Source: Euglena gracilis (lineage: Eukaryota > Euglenida > Euglenophyceae > Euglenales). From it: DNA of 64,000 nucleotides. Each line of letters opens with the position of its first letter. Positions within the stretch are counted from its first letter, which is position 1. Below are positions 19,276 to 31,665 of the stretch, one piece after another. Below the pieces are notes generated by a model. The model was not told the DNA's origin. It ran no database searches and was given only the letters and a program-made list of their open reading frames with translations. The stretch lies in the NCBI GenBank assembly GCA_039621445.1, contig CP154954.1, forward strand, positions 45,611,847 to 45,675,846, written 5' to 3'. The position numbers and the translations under genes are program-made.

Positions 19276-22200
19276 ATGTCTGACCCGAAGCGGCAGAAGA
19301 CGGACCACTGCCCATACGATGCCAAGGTGTGTGCGTGTGTGGGTGGGTTGGTGGGTGGGTGGGTGGCTGGGTAGGTGGGTGGTAGCTGGGGGGGGGGGGG
19401 GACTGAGTGGGTGGATGGGTTTGGGTGGTTGTGGGTGGTTGGGTATCCCGACACTGCCCTTCGTCCACAACCCCCCCCCCTGAGCCACCCTGTGGCCAAG
19501 CACTGCTCCATGACCTCCAACCGATTTGCCACCTGGCTCCCCCAGGAGGAGACAAAGTTCACGCCCACCATCAAGGCGTACAAGAACCTCGACTTCCTCA
19601 GCAGCCGGCATGCCCGGTCCATCCGCATCATGTGCGAGTTCGAGGAGCCCCGCCGCCGCCTCCGGGAGCACTGCATCCAAGTGTGGCCACGTTGTTGTGT
19701 GCCTCCGTGCGAAGTGTAAGTGGGAAGTGCCGCACGTTTGGATGATTTTGTGCCCGCACTGATTTTGGCTCTGCATGACGAGTCTACGTGGCGCTTGGAC
19801 GCGCCCTGCCTGCGCTTTACAGTTCACCTGTTTTGTTGATTTGAAATCTTCCCCTACATATGTGTTTTAATTTTTGAACCATCTGCACATCCCCCCCCTG
19901 AAATCCTCCTCCTGATTTACAACGAACCTTGGTCTGGATAAGGGATTTTGGTGAGAAATAATGAGAGCAAGGTGGCTTGGTTTCTTGCCAATCGTCTAGG
20001 CGTGCATTCCCACCGGCTCCTTCTTAATTTGCCCATACATATATCACCCATGTAGCTAGTGCAGCAGATTTGCAGATACAAAGCCAATCTGGGCTTCAAT
20101 TCTGTTACCATTGTGTTCCCCTTCATTTTTGGGCGCAATGTTTCGCCCATATCCCTATTATTAATGAGTATGAGCTTTTGCTCGCTGTTGCGGGCCTTGT
20201 AGGTTTGCGTTGGTGATCCTGGATTGGCGGAAAGACAGAAACGTTGCCCCCCCCCACACCAACAACCCAGACGCCACCCAAGAACTCCTCCGTGTGCTTG
20301 TTGGCGTTGGAGTTGCGCCTGGGGTTTGCAGGGAACCCTGCTCATCTTTGGCTCCGCCCGATCGCTCTCCCATGAGGACCATGCGAAGGCGGTGAAGAAC
20401 TGTGAGGAGGTCAATCCCTCCGTTGCCACTGCCTTGCATTGCCTCCGGCCACCCAGCGCTGTGTTCATGAAAATCAAGAAAAATGCCAACACCAAAAAAG
20501 GCATCTCTGCCACCGATATCAGATCAGGAACTACTAAGATCACAAGGCCACCATCACATGGTGTTTGTAAACCTTGTACCTGGGAGGGAGGAATTGAAGA
20601 ATTTATCCGTTGGCATGCACAACAAGGGACCTTTTTTAACAAAATAAACGCATTTATTTTTCGTTCACATTAGGTTTAATTGTTATTCATTTATGTGTTG
20701 ATCCTTGTGCATTATCTAATACAGTTATGCATCACATCATACAGTTGATTGCTGACCTCCCGCTCATCCCATTGATCCCGTTGCGTTGGCGGCCATGCAT
20801 GTTATTTTTTTTGGCTATTAATGTCCCACAAGGACAGAAGTTTCATGATTTACATTTCTGAAGTTGGCAAATTTTCAGGAAAACTTTTCACCGTTTTTTT
20901 TGAACCGAATTCACCTGAAGGTGATGTGTTCGGGAGCATTTGTCATTTTCAGAGACAGCCAACAGCTTCACATCAAATGATATGGTCAATGACGGCACAC
21001 AATCAATAATTTTCAAATCGCAAACGACAAAAGCCAATCGCCCTCCTCCCATGGGCGGCTCGCAGGAGATTGCAGCAACTGCAGACCAGGCACAATTGGC
21101 GCGGCTGCAGGCAAAGCTGAGCCGCCTGCGGCGGTCGGTCTGGATGTGCGACTACTGCACCAAGGCAAGGGAGCTTGCGAAGCGGCTGACGGAGTGGACC
21201 ATGTCAGAGGTGTGTGGAATCACCGCCATGAGCCCAAGCCCATCAAAGCCACGCCACACGTTTGTTTGTGAGGGTGTTCATTGCCTTTGAAGTTGACTGG
21301 TTATATGGGGTAAGCCGCCCAGAAAGTGAGCACTTGGGTGACGAGATTTGATTCATAAATATAGCAATCTGTTCCCCTCTCGTAGGATGTCCGGAAGGGG
21401 CTGTGCGTTCAGGGGCTGAACCATGACAGCGGCTCGATGCAGCACTACACGCGGTACCTCACCGAGGACCTTCCCAGGGGGAACGGGAAAGGTATATCCC
21501 CCCGTCTGCCTCCACCAGCGATCATCAGGCAGGAATCATCTTCGTATTTGAGCGTTGGGTGGAAAAAGTCTTGTGTCGTGTGTACTCCTGCAATTCAACA
21601 CACACACCACATCGCGTCACATTGCATTGCATCGCATCGCATCGTATCGCATCGCACATGTATCCCCCAGCCCACACCGCAGATGCCACGGCAGAGCCGG
21701 CGTACCCACAGCACATCGTGGTGTGTACAGGAGGCGGCCCAGGCGTCATGGAGGCGGCCAACCAAGGAGCGGCGTCGGTATGGGATTCGATGACGATCTT
21801 GCACACAGCGGGGGATATGCAACTTGCATAATTTGCATTTTTTGCATAATCAGGGTTTCCGAATTTTTTTTGCTTTTTTTTTTGCATTTTTTGCATAAAA
21901 TATTTTGCCCTGAAAATTTTTTTTGTAGTTGGTCGCCATATGTTTGCATTTTTTTGCATTTTTTTGCATAAAATGTTTTGCCCTGGAAAAAAATTTTGTA
22001 GTTGGTCGCCATATGTCATGTTTTGTCTCTGGTCTCTCTGCAGTTGCCTGGGGTCTTTTGGGTCTCAGTGCTTGCCATTGCTTTCCAGGAGGTCTTCCTT
22101 GTGAATCATTGAGAGGTACACCAGCATTGTGTCATGTTTACTGATTTTAGGCAGCAAAACTCTGGTATATTCCAGCCTTTTCTTAGGGGTTTTATGCAAA

Positions 22201-24878
22201 TTGCATTTTTTTCGCATTTTTTGCATTTTTTTGCATTTTTTTGCATTTTTTTTGACTTGCATAATTTGAAGGGCCAAGTTGCATTTCCCCCCCCACCTGC
22301 ACACAGGCAGAATAAAGGGCCCTCTTTTTAAAATACCATTCTTTGACATTGATCCCAAACTTCCTGAATGGACGAGGCTCACTGTCCCCCAGACATTTCC
22401 TCAGGCATCCACCAGGCACCATTTTCAGGTAATTTTAAAAACTTTTCAAAGAATTTGGCCAAAGTGCTTTAAAGCCTTAAAGAACTTTAAAAAAAACTGT
22501 GAACATCAGTTTGGCAAGTTTTCTCGAGTAAAAATGAAGCTGCAAAATATCGAAGAAAATGGGTTTTGATTTTGGACCCATTCGATGCCCAAGCAGGCCC
22601 TTAGTGCGACCTTAGAAAACAGGACTTTAAAGAAATTTAAAAGGTTTTAAAGAATTTAAAAGGAAAAAAAAGTATTTTAAACATCTTTTAAAGAGTTTGA
22701 CATTTTTCTCCTTGAAATAATATTCCTTGGCTTCCACCCCTGGCCTCTGATTATCATTTACTGAACCCCCGGAGGCCGGGTTGGACTGCAGCAAGTTCGA
22801 AACAAAATTATAAAAATAATGTTTGATAAAGCTCCCTTTTTTGACTTGCATCAGAACAAATTTTCCACTCCCCCCCATGAGAGGGTGTCTTTCCAGAGGA
22901 TTTTGGTCCCAGTTCCTGGCCAGCAGACCCCTCCCCGGGTCCTCGAGCAACGGCCTGGTCCACCCCCCCCCCCCCCGGCATGGCTTCCTCTCCCGCCACC
23001 ATCTCGGGGCACAGGTGCCCGGGGCCAAGACGATGGGGATGGGCATCTCGCTGCCCTTCGAGAAGGGCTCCCCCCAGGGCCAGCCTGGGCAGCCCCACCA
23101 CTGTCCTGCTGGGCCCCAACGTATCTAGTCGCTGAAGCCAAACATCAGTTGAGGGCCAGGCGGGACGCAGTCAAACCATACGTCCGCGTTGTAAAGGTTG
23201 GGACAACGACTCAAAGGGAAGCACAGGTAGTATCAAGTATTGGAAGTGTTTTATTGACAAGAGGCAGGTTTTTTGGAAGTCATAAAATCAGAAACCCTGG
23301 CATTCATCAAACATATTCACCGGACATGTTTCTGTCAGTCAGTCATGATTTTGGATTGATCGATGAGGAAATTTGTGGGAAAATGAGTTTTCATATCTGC
23401 AATTTTGGGCAGGAACCCTCCCATCAGTTGAACCCTGCCAACGGTCGCCCCACCTCCCGTGAATGACCACCCGCTGTAACAGACCAGGAATTTGTGCTTA
23501 TCTTGAAATGGATAAGTACAGATAGCTTAAGAATGAGTTTGGACCCCAAGACAAGACATGGACAACCAAGGGGAACCATGGTTACCGGATTACCAGGTCA
23601 CCAGGTTACCAGGTGGCTGGTGAGGATTTTGACTCGGGGGAGGGTAGGGGGTCAACGTACACCAGCAAGCATTCGAAGCACGTCTATGAGAATTTGGTGA
23701 GTTTCTGGCAATCTATTTTCCCTAATTGTACCACCACATTTTTGGATGGTTGCCCAGTTGACCCAGTTCCCCTGTCCGCCAAGCCCCCCCACCCCCCCCC
23801 CCCCGGCAGTGGACAGGGCGGACGAACCCTGGCCGCCCCTGCCCCCAACCAGTACGTCACCCCCGAGCTGGCCTTCGAGTTCCACTACTTCTTCACGCGC
23901 AAGTTCTGGATGGTGTACCAGGCCCACTGTATCGTGGTCTTCCCAGGCGGCTTCGGCACCTTCGACGAGCTCTTCGAGGTGTGCAGGGGTGGCCGGCAAT
24001 GCAAAGCTACCCTGCCGGGGGTGCCTGTGACATTTCGACGAACGCATCTGATCGACAACGCTACCATAGTTGGACTGAACAGTGCATTTCTGCTCTGCGG
24101 GTGCTTTTTCTGTTCATTTGAATGCAGTTTTTTTTTTGAGGAAGAAGAAGAAAAGAAGAAAATTATGGCAATTCGGGGGGGGGGGGCAATCAGGATAGTG
24201 GTGGTTGTTAAGTATTGGAAGCGGGGCCCGCTCACCGCGTCGTTGTTATGCCAAAAGGCAATCGCAAGCGCGAACCCGTTGTGCATCAAGTCGGTCTAAA
24301 GGCCTTCCAGATGCCGTTCTCGTCCCCCCCCCCCGGCCTGTCTATGGCCGTCGCGATTCCAATCCGGAAGACAGGAATCGCAGTTCTGCCAAAAGGCAGC
24401 GGGTTGGGTTCAAGGTTTCCTGGGCGGATATTCCCCTCGGTGTGGTTGCACTTGGGCGGGCCTTGGGCTGCAGGCCGTCACCCTGAAGCAGACCGGCAAG
24501 CTGCGGCCGGACCTCCCCATCGTCCTGTTCGGCCGACAGTACTGGGAGAAGGTGGGCCGCATGCACGCATGAGACGGCGTTTTGGCTGGACCAGCCTCCT
24601 CCCCCCCCCCCGGTTCGGGTCAGGCGGCGTATGGAAGTCGTGGCCTGGCGGGGGGAGCGGGGTGGCGAATCCTCTTCCTGGCGCAGGTCATCAACTGGCA
24701 GGCGATGGTGGACCTTGGCACCATCTCCCAGAAGGACGTGGACGACCTGCTCTTCACGGACGACGTGGCCGAGGCGTACGACTTCATCACGTCGTCCCTC
24801 GCCCCCAACAAGCTCGCCATGTCGCCGCTCTTCTTGCCCGCCAAGGCCTCCCCTGCGGCCAGCAAGTTCCAGCTGTAA
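19276..24878 (+). CDS. LOG-family (cytokinin riboside 5'-monophosphate phosphoribohydrolase-like) protein, ten exons
   Basis: Exons 19276-19326, 19501-19680, 20332-20409, 21066-21209, 21386-21491, 21683-21777, 23015-23080, 23820-23978, 24474-24551 and 24687-24878 join in frame to 382 codons plus TAA. In order: MSDPKRQKTD start, AYKNLDFLSSRHARSIRIMC, GTLLIFGSAR, VVCTGGGPGVMEAANQGA, MGMGISLPFEKG, FEFHYFFTRKFWM, the signature PGGFGTFDELFE, and PIVLFGRQYW. The PGGxGTxxE motif with the preceding TRK arginine forms the LOG active site, which releases cytokinin bases from their ribotides (or cleaves related nucleotides). The long N-terminal region resembles larger bacterial-type LOG proteins rather than the ~220-residue plant form. 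Most introns are GT-AG with CAG|G acceptors. The first has GCCAAG at both ends, and the seventh joins at a CAGGGC repeat without a GT donor. The 23080/23820 junction is the least certain and adds a short A/P-rich insert. Confidence 0.85.
21825..22275. repeat. GCATTTTTT-type low-complexity repeats inside a LOG intron
   Basis: T-rich tandem phrases (TTTGCATTTTTTTGCAT) at 21825-21990 and 22195-22260. A roughly 75-bp segment containing GTAGTTGGTCGCCATATG is duplicated (ends near 21942 and 22016). The same T-rich repeat type occurs in the first 800 bases and near 13320. Confidence 0.85.
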
Positions 24879-25390
<512 letters not shown>

Positions 25391-25614
25391 GGCAGCTCCC
25401 AACTATAGGGCCCCCCCCCAAAATCGTTTTTTTGCGTTAATGATGGAATAGGGTTAGGTGCGCGATTTAGGCTTAGGGTTAGGCCTAACTTGTACACCTA
25501 ACACCCGCCTATAAGTTAGGCCTAACCCTAAGCCTAAGTCGCGCACCTAAACCTATTCCATCAGTAACGCAAAAAAATAATAGGTGGGGGGGGGCTCCTC
25601 GATAGTGGGAGCGC
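25391..25614. mobile_element. Foldback/MITE element 2
   Basis: Two arms in inverted orientation. The left arm starts GGCAGCTCCCAACTATAG at 25391 and runs through CGTTTTTTTGCGTTAATGATGG and AATAGGGTTAGGTGCGCG to about 25489; the right arm ends TAGTGGGAGCGCC at 25614. The core is TAGGCTTAGGGTTAGGCC facing its complement. It sits within TA-rich sequence, consistent with TATAT target duplication, but the microsatellite prevents proof. It shares TAGGGTTAGGTGCGC with foldback element 1. Confidence 0.75.
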
Positions 25615-25620
25615 CAGATA

Positions 25621-25702
25621 TATATAGAGAGAGACGAGAGAGAGCGAGAGAGAGTTGCATTCCCGGCCTCAGACGAAAGAGGAAGGAGGGGCGGAGAGTA
25701 GA

Positions 25703-25744
<42 letters not shown>

Positions 25745-25822
25745 GAGAGAGGAGAGAGATGAAAAGAAGAGATATAGAAGAGAGATAGAGATAGAGAGAG
25801 AGGAGAGAGAGAGAAGAGAGAG

Positions 25823-25854
<32 letters not shown>

Positions 25855-25945
25855 TCGAGAGAGAGAGAGGATATATATATATACATAGTATATGTATTAT
25901 ATCATATATCTATATATCCATAGTATACATATATATATATTAATA
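25621..25945. repeat. (GA)n and (TA)n microsatellites
   Basis: GAGAGA-rich sequence at about 25627-25870 with a GGCCTCAGACGAAAGAGGA interruption that also precedes the first TA tract (about 25238), then TA-rich sequence to 25945. Confidence 0.9.
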
Positions 25946-26435
25946 TACGAATGATCAGCATGGACTTTTTGGGGTGCGCCGTGTTGTGATCCACATCGCA
26001 CCTCACAATCGTTGCCCATGCCACGCATCGATTTCGTTTTTATCAGCACTGACCCATGGACCCATGGAATATGTTGACGCTTGCGACGGTCATTTTCTCT
26101 CTCCTCTGCCTGATTTGTGGTATAGTTCACAACATTGCATGTCACCCCCCCACATACCATTCAAATGCTTTATCTGGCCATGTACCCATTCCCACCAAAC
26201 CCACACGCTGCAAACAGAGAAATACCCCCCCTGCCCAAAATGTGTAGGAAATACGTGGGGGAAAATCAAATTGCACGGCTTTCTTGGGCCTCGAAAGATT
26301 TTGAGTTGGGTTGGGTGTCATTTTTTTCCGCAGTCTCCTGACTCCCAAGTCAAAGCAATGAGTGGCGAGCAGCTTCGTGATTAATTTTTGAATTTGCAAC
26401 ATTTGCGAAACTATCCATTTTCTGCGCCACGAAGT
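25946..26435. other. Spacer, no gene recognised
   Basis: Mixed-composition sequence without a recognisable frame or repeat structure. Confidence 0.4.
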
Positions 26436-27560
26436 GCATGCCCACTCCTTGGGGGGAAAAACCGGCCAGGGAGTCGGACTCCCCCGAGGGGTGGACGAGA
26501 CACCGAGGGGCAAATGGGAAAAGAATTTTTTTTTAAAAAAAACATTACGGTTGGTGAGGACCACCTCTGACCTTTTCTGCTTCTCGGTCGGCTAACGAGG
26601 TAAGGAGGTTTTTCTCATCTTCGAAACCCGCCATCTTACTCCTGTGGCTTGAGGGCCCATTTAAACGCACAGCCCTGGCAGCCCTTCATCTTCTTCGCCG
26701 CCAGTTTTGTTGGGTCTTCCTGCTGCATTTTCTGGCCCAAGTAGTGACACGAAAGGCCCAACTGCCCTGATTGTCTTTGGGCCGCCAACCCCGCTCTCAG
26801 CTTGAGGGGTTCTTGGGCTCTGCCCTTGGCCCCTGAATGGTGGTTTGAACGGGAAAGAATGTGTGTGTTGGACCGTTTCTGCACCTGGCATGGCTTGTGG
26901 GGCCCTTTTGGCGCCGATGGTCCCCTTTGAAACTATTCCATCGACCTTTGTGAATGGAGGTGTCGTCGCGGTCGGCTGTGCAGTCATGGCCCGTTGTGCC
27001 GTCATGGCCTGCGCGGCTTTGGCTGCCATAGCCCCTCTTGAACATACTCTGTGTTGTGGAATGTTGGCCCCAAATGCCTTGGCTCCAATGGCCGTGGTGG
27101 CCAGCTGGCTGTTGCTTCTGCCCTCACGGGGACACCTCAGGCTACGCACTTTACCCTTGTGGGGCCATGCCTTTTTCCCTGGTCGGTTTTGCTCGAGGAA
27201 GTACGAGTCTTCTGGCCATTGTCCACAAGAGTTCGTGGCCGTCACTTTGGGGGTTTTTTTGGATTTTTGAAATCTTTTGGGGAAAGGAGAAGCCACGGTT
27301 CGCAACAGCGGGTCGGCTCCGTCAGGTCGTCCAGCTGCTTCGGCTGCTCCCTCTTGAAGGGCTCCAGCGCTGTTCTTTTTTCAAATTGCATTTTTCATTG
27401 AATTCGTTCAAAACTTCAACAATTTCTGCTGTATAGTTCTACGCCGGCGTCTCTTTCTGGACAATTTGAATTTGAATGATTGCCTTCTTCTTCTCCCAAT
27501 TGACAAGGTATTTGAAGTTGCTTTATTTTGGGTGTCGAAGGTCAAACTTAGGAATCAGCT
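26436..27560 (-). mobile_element. DIRS-like element fragment with a Gag-like frame
   Basis: On the - strand, a frame running from about 27390 down to 26661 reads like the N-terminal Gag-like region of elements B and C (an alanine-rich start, then TVA and K/R-rich, glutamine/alanine-rich sequence). A short C-terminal frame to 26636 contains a C/H arrangement (LSCHY and GCQGC). The 5' untranslated part shares TGTCGAAGG and TTAGGAATCAGC (27528-27560) with the 5' end of element C (63040-63063). Toward 26470-26510, ACTCCCCCGAGG and GAGACACCGAGGG resemble the terminal repeats of B and C. RT and recombinase are missing, so it is a deleted or non-autonomous derivative. Confidence 0.45.
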
Positions 27561-28084
27561 CGGGTGAATTAAAAGCACCAAAGCCGGGACAGCCTTTGAA
27601 GGAAACGAAGCGCAAAGGTCTTTATAGACCATTCCTTGTTCACTGGCGGATTTTTTGGATGTATTCGGTGCTTTTGAGCTAAGAGTCCCTGCTGAGTGCC
27701 TTTTTTGCCGGAGTGGATGTGGTCATCATAGCCTCTCCACTAACGACAGTAACGACGCCTTAAAAGACACCCTTATGGTCTTTTCAAACATTCAGAAAAG
27801 AAATAAAAGCCACCCGTTCCTTAATTATCCTGATTAAAACGCCGACTTTTAGAGCGAGAAAGGGAGTTTCGGGGGCCCATCGAACAGGAGAGGGAGAGGG
27901 TTCGTCTTCTCTAATGTTTTGGCCTTTCTGAAAAAGACGCCGGCGACATTGGCCGGAGTCGGTTCATTTTTTGTGCGATAGCAGCCGAGCGGAGCGGCCG
28001 AGGGTTTTGCCACAGACAGAAGAAAGAGATCAGCTTATTGAACCGAGGGGCTGTGGACCACTCGGGCTTCTCACTTCGGTTGGG
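27561..28084. other. Segment between DIRS-like copies
   Basis: No domain recognised. It lies between the 5' end of the - strand fragment and the inverted-repeat left end of element A and may be terminal sequence of either. Short open frames have no support. Confidence 0.35.
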
Positions 28085-28611
28085 TGAGATCCTGCTTTTT
28101 GTGCCGGCTGTATGTTCATGGTGTGTTCTTTGGCGCGGTGCTTCTTGCTGCTTTTTGTTTCCGGAGTTGGCGGATCTTAAGCACCTTTTGGACTACAAGC
28201 AATCACGTCGACATTAATCACATCCGAGAGTGTGTCATCTACAGACGAGAGCTTCTACAACGAAGCCTGGGGACGTCTGTTCCTGGACCCGGTGAAGTAC
28301 GCGACTTGCTGAAGACAAAATCAACGGAGAAGCTTCAAGGCGTGCTGCAAGCCGGACAAGCGTGGAATGGTGGCGGATGGACTTCGACGAAATGCGCCAG
28401 AGCCATACGAAGACCGACGGGGATAGCATTGGTCAGCACAAACTTCGTGGACTACCTGAACAGCTTCTTGTACAGCCTCGTCTTGGTGGCCAACGTGGAC
28501 ATGGCCCTGGTGGATTTATCGGACAAATGTGCGGATGTACCGTTCCATCTCTCAAGACGTCCGGGCGTATGAATTCAACGTGGAAGCGGCGTAGGGAACG
28601 CGCCTCGCCAG

Positions 28612-29286
28612 TGTGCGCGGTCCGAAGGGGCCCGCCCCAAGGGGGGGGTCCCAAGGGGGCCCAAAGGGGCCACGAAAGGCCACGGGGGGCTCCAAGGCCC
28701 CCCAAGGGCCTTTTGAGGCCCCCCTGGCCCCCAAGGTGGTCCCACAGCCCATTTTAACCATGGAAAGGGAAGGTAAAGGAGGGGGAAGGTTGAGGGGGCC
28801 AACAGGCAACCCCCAAGGGGATGAGCAAGCCCTTCTGGACTTTGCGCAAGCATGCGCACCCCCTTGGTGGGCTCCCAGATGGCGCAATTCATTAAGAATT
28901 GCGCAAAGTATACCAATTAGCCCCCCCCCCCAGCTGTAGGCCCCCCAATTGTATTTTTACTCTGCACAGGGCTCTGTTCACACTCTGTTTTTATCTGTTT
29001 ATTTGGCGACAGTTGTGTTCCATTGCAAGTGCCAATTCAAAGAACAAATCAAGGAAACAACAAATTACATTTCAAGTTCAAGTCTCATTGATCAAGTATT
29101 CAAGTTCATTTGTTGAGGAAAAAGTATGTCATCTCCATCCGCACCAACACCAACCCCTACCCCACTTTTCCTCCAAGGGGAAAACCCCCACCAGGTGGGC
29201 CCGATGGGCTCAAACGAAAACGATCCTACGCAGGTTGCTCCGCCAGGGGTCCCTTCACAGGGACCTCAGGAGGGTAAACCCTTACA
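28612..29286 (+). repeat. LTR copy 1
   Basis: 675 bp, TGTGCGCGGTCC... to ...CCCTTACA. It contains a proline-rich open stretch (about 29126-29290) conserved in the other copies; the coding meaning is unknown. Confidence 0.75.
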
Positions 29287-29299
29287 TGGTAGCAGAGGA
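29287..29299 (+). promoter_or_regulatory. Primer-binding site, initiator tRNA-Met type
   Basis: TGGTAGCAGAGGA directly after the LTR terminal ACA. The complement matches the conserved initiator tRNA-Met acceptor end including CCA. A second copy is at 30539-30551. Confidence 0.7.
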
Positions 29300-29863
29300 C
29301 GCCTGGCAGGGCGAGGAGGCCACACGAGTGCACAGGGGGGGGGGGGGCTCCCATCCCCAAGGGCCCCTGTGGGGGCCCACATTCTCCCCCCCCAGGGCTG
29401 GCCTCGCCTAACACCCGCGGCCACCTAGCGCCCCGAGTGGCAAGCGCCCCACGAGACGAGGCGCCCCACGCGCCGCACGTGCTCAACACCGCATGGTGCG
29501 GCAAGGGCGCCGAGGAGGCTTTCGATTTTTCGATTTCAGCTTTGAGCATTTCGGGGAGGGGGCGGTCCGCCCCTGCCCATGGGCCAAGAGGGCTCACAGG
29601 ATCGGAGGGGCAGCGGAGGGGCCCAGACGGTGCCTCCCCGGGTCGCGAGCCCGGAGGCGCCCGTTCCCACTTCTAGCCACTCCCGTGTACCCCCTCCCCA
29701 ACAGCACGCGCCATACACGGCGCGGAGCAGTGGCACCACCGCTCCGTGCGTTTCCAACAAAAAATTAAATTTTTTTCGGAGGCGGGAAAGCACAAGGGGG
29801 GGGCACCTCGGACCGGCAAAGGAGTCAATTTTAAATTGTGCAGCATTTTTTTGAGGAGGGGAG

Positions 29864-30538
29864 TCTGCGCGGTCCGAGGGTGCCCGCCCCAAGGGGGGGT
29901 CCCAAGGGGCCCAAAGGGGCCACGAAGGGCCACGGGGGGCTCTAAGGCCCCCAAAGGGGCTTTTGATGCCCCCTGGCCCCCAACGGGCCCCACAGTCCAT
30001 TTTAACCATGGCAAGGGAAGGTAAAGGAGGGGGAAGGTTGAGGGGGCCAACAGGCAACCCCCAAGGGGATGCGCAAGCCCTTCTGGGCTTTGCGCAACCA
30101 TGCGCACCCCCTTGGTGGGCTCCCAGATGGCGCAATTCATTAAGAATTGCGCAAAGTATACCAAGTAGCCCCCCCAGCTGCAGCCCCCCAATTGTATTTT
30201 TACTCTGCACAGGGCTATGTTCACACTCAGTTTTTATCTGTTTATTTGGCGACAGTTGTGTTCCATTGTAAGTGCCAATTCAAAGAACACATCAAGGAAA
30301 CAACAAATTACATTTCAAGTTCAAGTCTCATTGATCAATTTTAAACGTTCATTTGTTGAGGAAAAAGTATGTCATTTTCAACATCTCCATCCGCACCAAC
30401 ACCAACCCCTACCCCACTTTTCCTCCAAGGGGAAAACCCCCACCAGGTGGGCCCGATGGGCTCAAACGAAAACGATCCTACGCAGGTTGCTCCGCTAGGG
30501 GTCCCTTCACAGGGACCTCAGGAGGGTAAACCCTTACA
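29864..30538 (+). repeat. LTR copy 2
   Basis: 675 bp, the same length as copy 1 and highly similar. It is preceded by the purine tract GAGGAGGGGAG and followed by the second primer-binding site. Confidence 0.75.
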
Positions 30539-31119
30539 TGGTAGCAGAGGACGCCCGGGCAGGGCGAGGAGGCCACACGAGTGCACGGGGGGGGGGGGGC
30601 TCCCATCCCCAAGAGTCCCTGTGGGGGCCCACATTCTCCCCCCCCAGGGCTGGCCTCGCCAAACACCCGTGGCCACCTAGCGCCCCGAGTGGCAAGCGCC
30701 CCACGAGACGAGGCGCCCCACGCGCCGCACGTGCTCAACACCGCATGGTGCGGCAAGGGCGCCGAGGAGGCTTTCGATTTTTCGATTTCAGCTTTGAGCA
30801 ATTCGGGGGGGGGGGGGGCGGTCCGCCCCTGCCCATGGGCCAAGAGGGCTCACAGGATAGGAGGGGCAGCGGAGGGGCCCAGACGGTGCCTCCCCGGGCC
30901 GCGAGCCCGGAGGCGCCCGTTCCCACTTCTAGCCCCTCCCGTGTACCCCCTCCCCAACAGCACGCGCCATACACGGCGCGGAGCAGTGGCACCACCGCTC
31001 CGTGCGTTTCCAACAGAAAATTAAATTTTTTCGGAGGCGGGAAAGCACAAGGGGGGGGCACCTCGGACCGGCAAAGGAGTCAATTTTAAATTGTGCAGCA
31101 ATTTTCTTGAGGAGGGGAG

Positions 31120-31636
31120 TCTGCGCGGTCCGAGGGTGCCCGCCCCAAGGGGGGGGGGGTCCCAAGGGGCCCAAAGGGGCCACGAAGGGCCACGGGTGGC
31201 TCTAAGGCCCCCCAAGGGCCTGTTGAGGCCCCCCTGGCCCCCAACGGGCCCCACAGTCCATTTTAACCATGGCAAGAGAAGGTAAAGGAAGTAGAAGGCT
31301 GAGGGGGCCAACAGGCAACCCCCAAGGGGATGCGCAAGCCCTTCTGGGCTTTGCGCAAGCATGCACACCCCCTTGGTGGGCTCCCAGATGGCGCAATTCA
31401 TTAAATTACATTTCAAGTTCAAGTCTCATTGATCAAGTATTCAAGTTCATTTGTTGAGGAAAAAGTATGTCATTTTCAACATCTCCATCCGCACCAACAC
31501 CAACCCCTACCCCACTTTTCCTCCAAGGAGAAAACCCCCACCAGGTGGGCCCGACGGGCTCAAACGAAAAAGATCCTACGCAGGTTGCGCCGCCTGGGGT
31601 CCCTTCACGGGGACCTCAGGAGGGGCAACCCTTACA
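31120..31636 (+). repeat. LTR copy 3, internally deleted
   Basis: About 517 bp; lacks roughly 160 bp relative to the other two (junction near 31403, GCGCAATTCATTA joined to AATTACATTTC). It is followed not by a primer-binding site but by the DIRS-like host sequence. Confidence 0.75.
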
Positions 31637-31665
31637 CCAGGAGGAGCGGCGGCGCAGGCGACGCC

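Larger units (their letters stand above)
28612..31636. mobile_element. Non-autonomous LTR element with three LTRs and two internal domains
   Basis: Structure LTR-internal-LTR-internal-LTR: LTR 28612-29286, internal 29287-29863, LTR 29864-30538, internal 30539-31119, LTR 31120-31636. LTRs end ...CCCTTACA. Both internal domains begin TGGTAGCAGAGGA, which complements the 3' end of initiator tRNA-Met as known from other eukaryotes. The first internal domain ends in the purine tract GAGGAGGGGAG before the next LTR. The flanks CCAG (28608-28611 and 31637-31640) suggest a 4-bp target duplication. There are no recognisable proteins. A tandem multi-LTR form arises by unequal recombination between LTRs. 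It interrupts the Gag-like part of element A. Confidence 0.8.

Noticed and set aside
28899-31100. Genes in the repeated GC-rich frames of the triple-LTR element
   Set aside because: The frames follow LTR and internal repeats, are rich in P/G/R from homopolymers and contain no domain.
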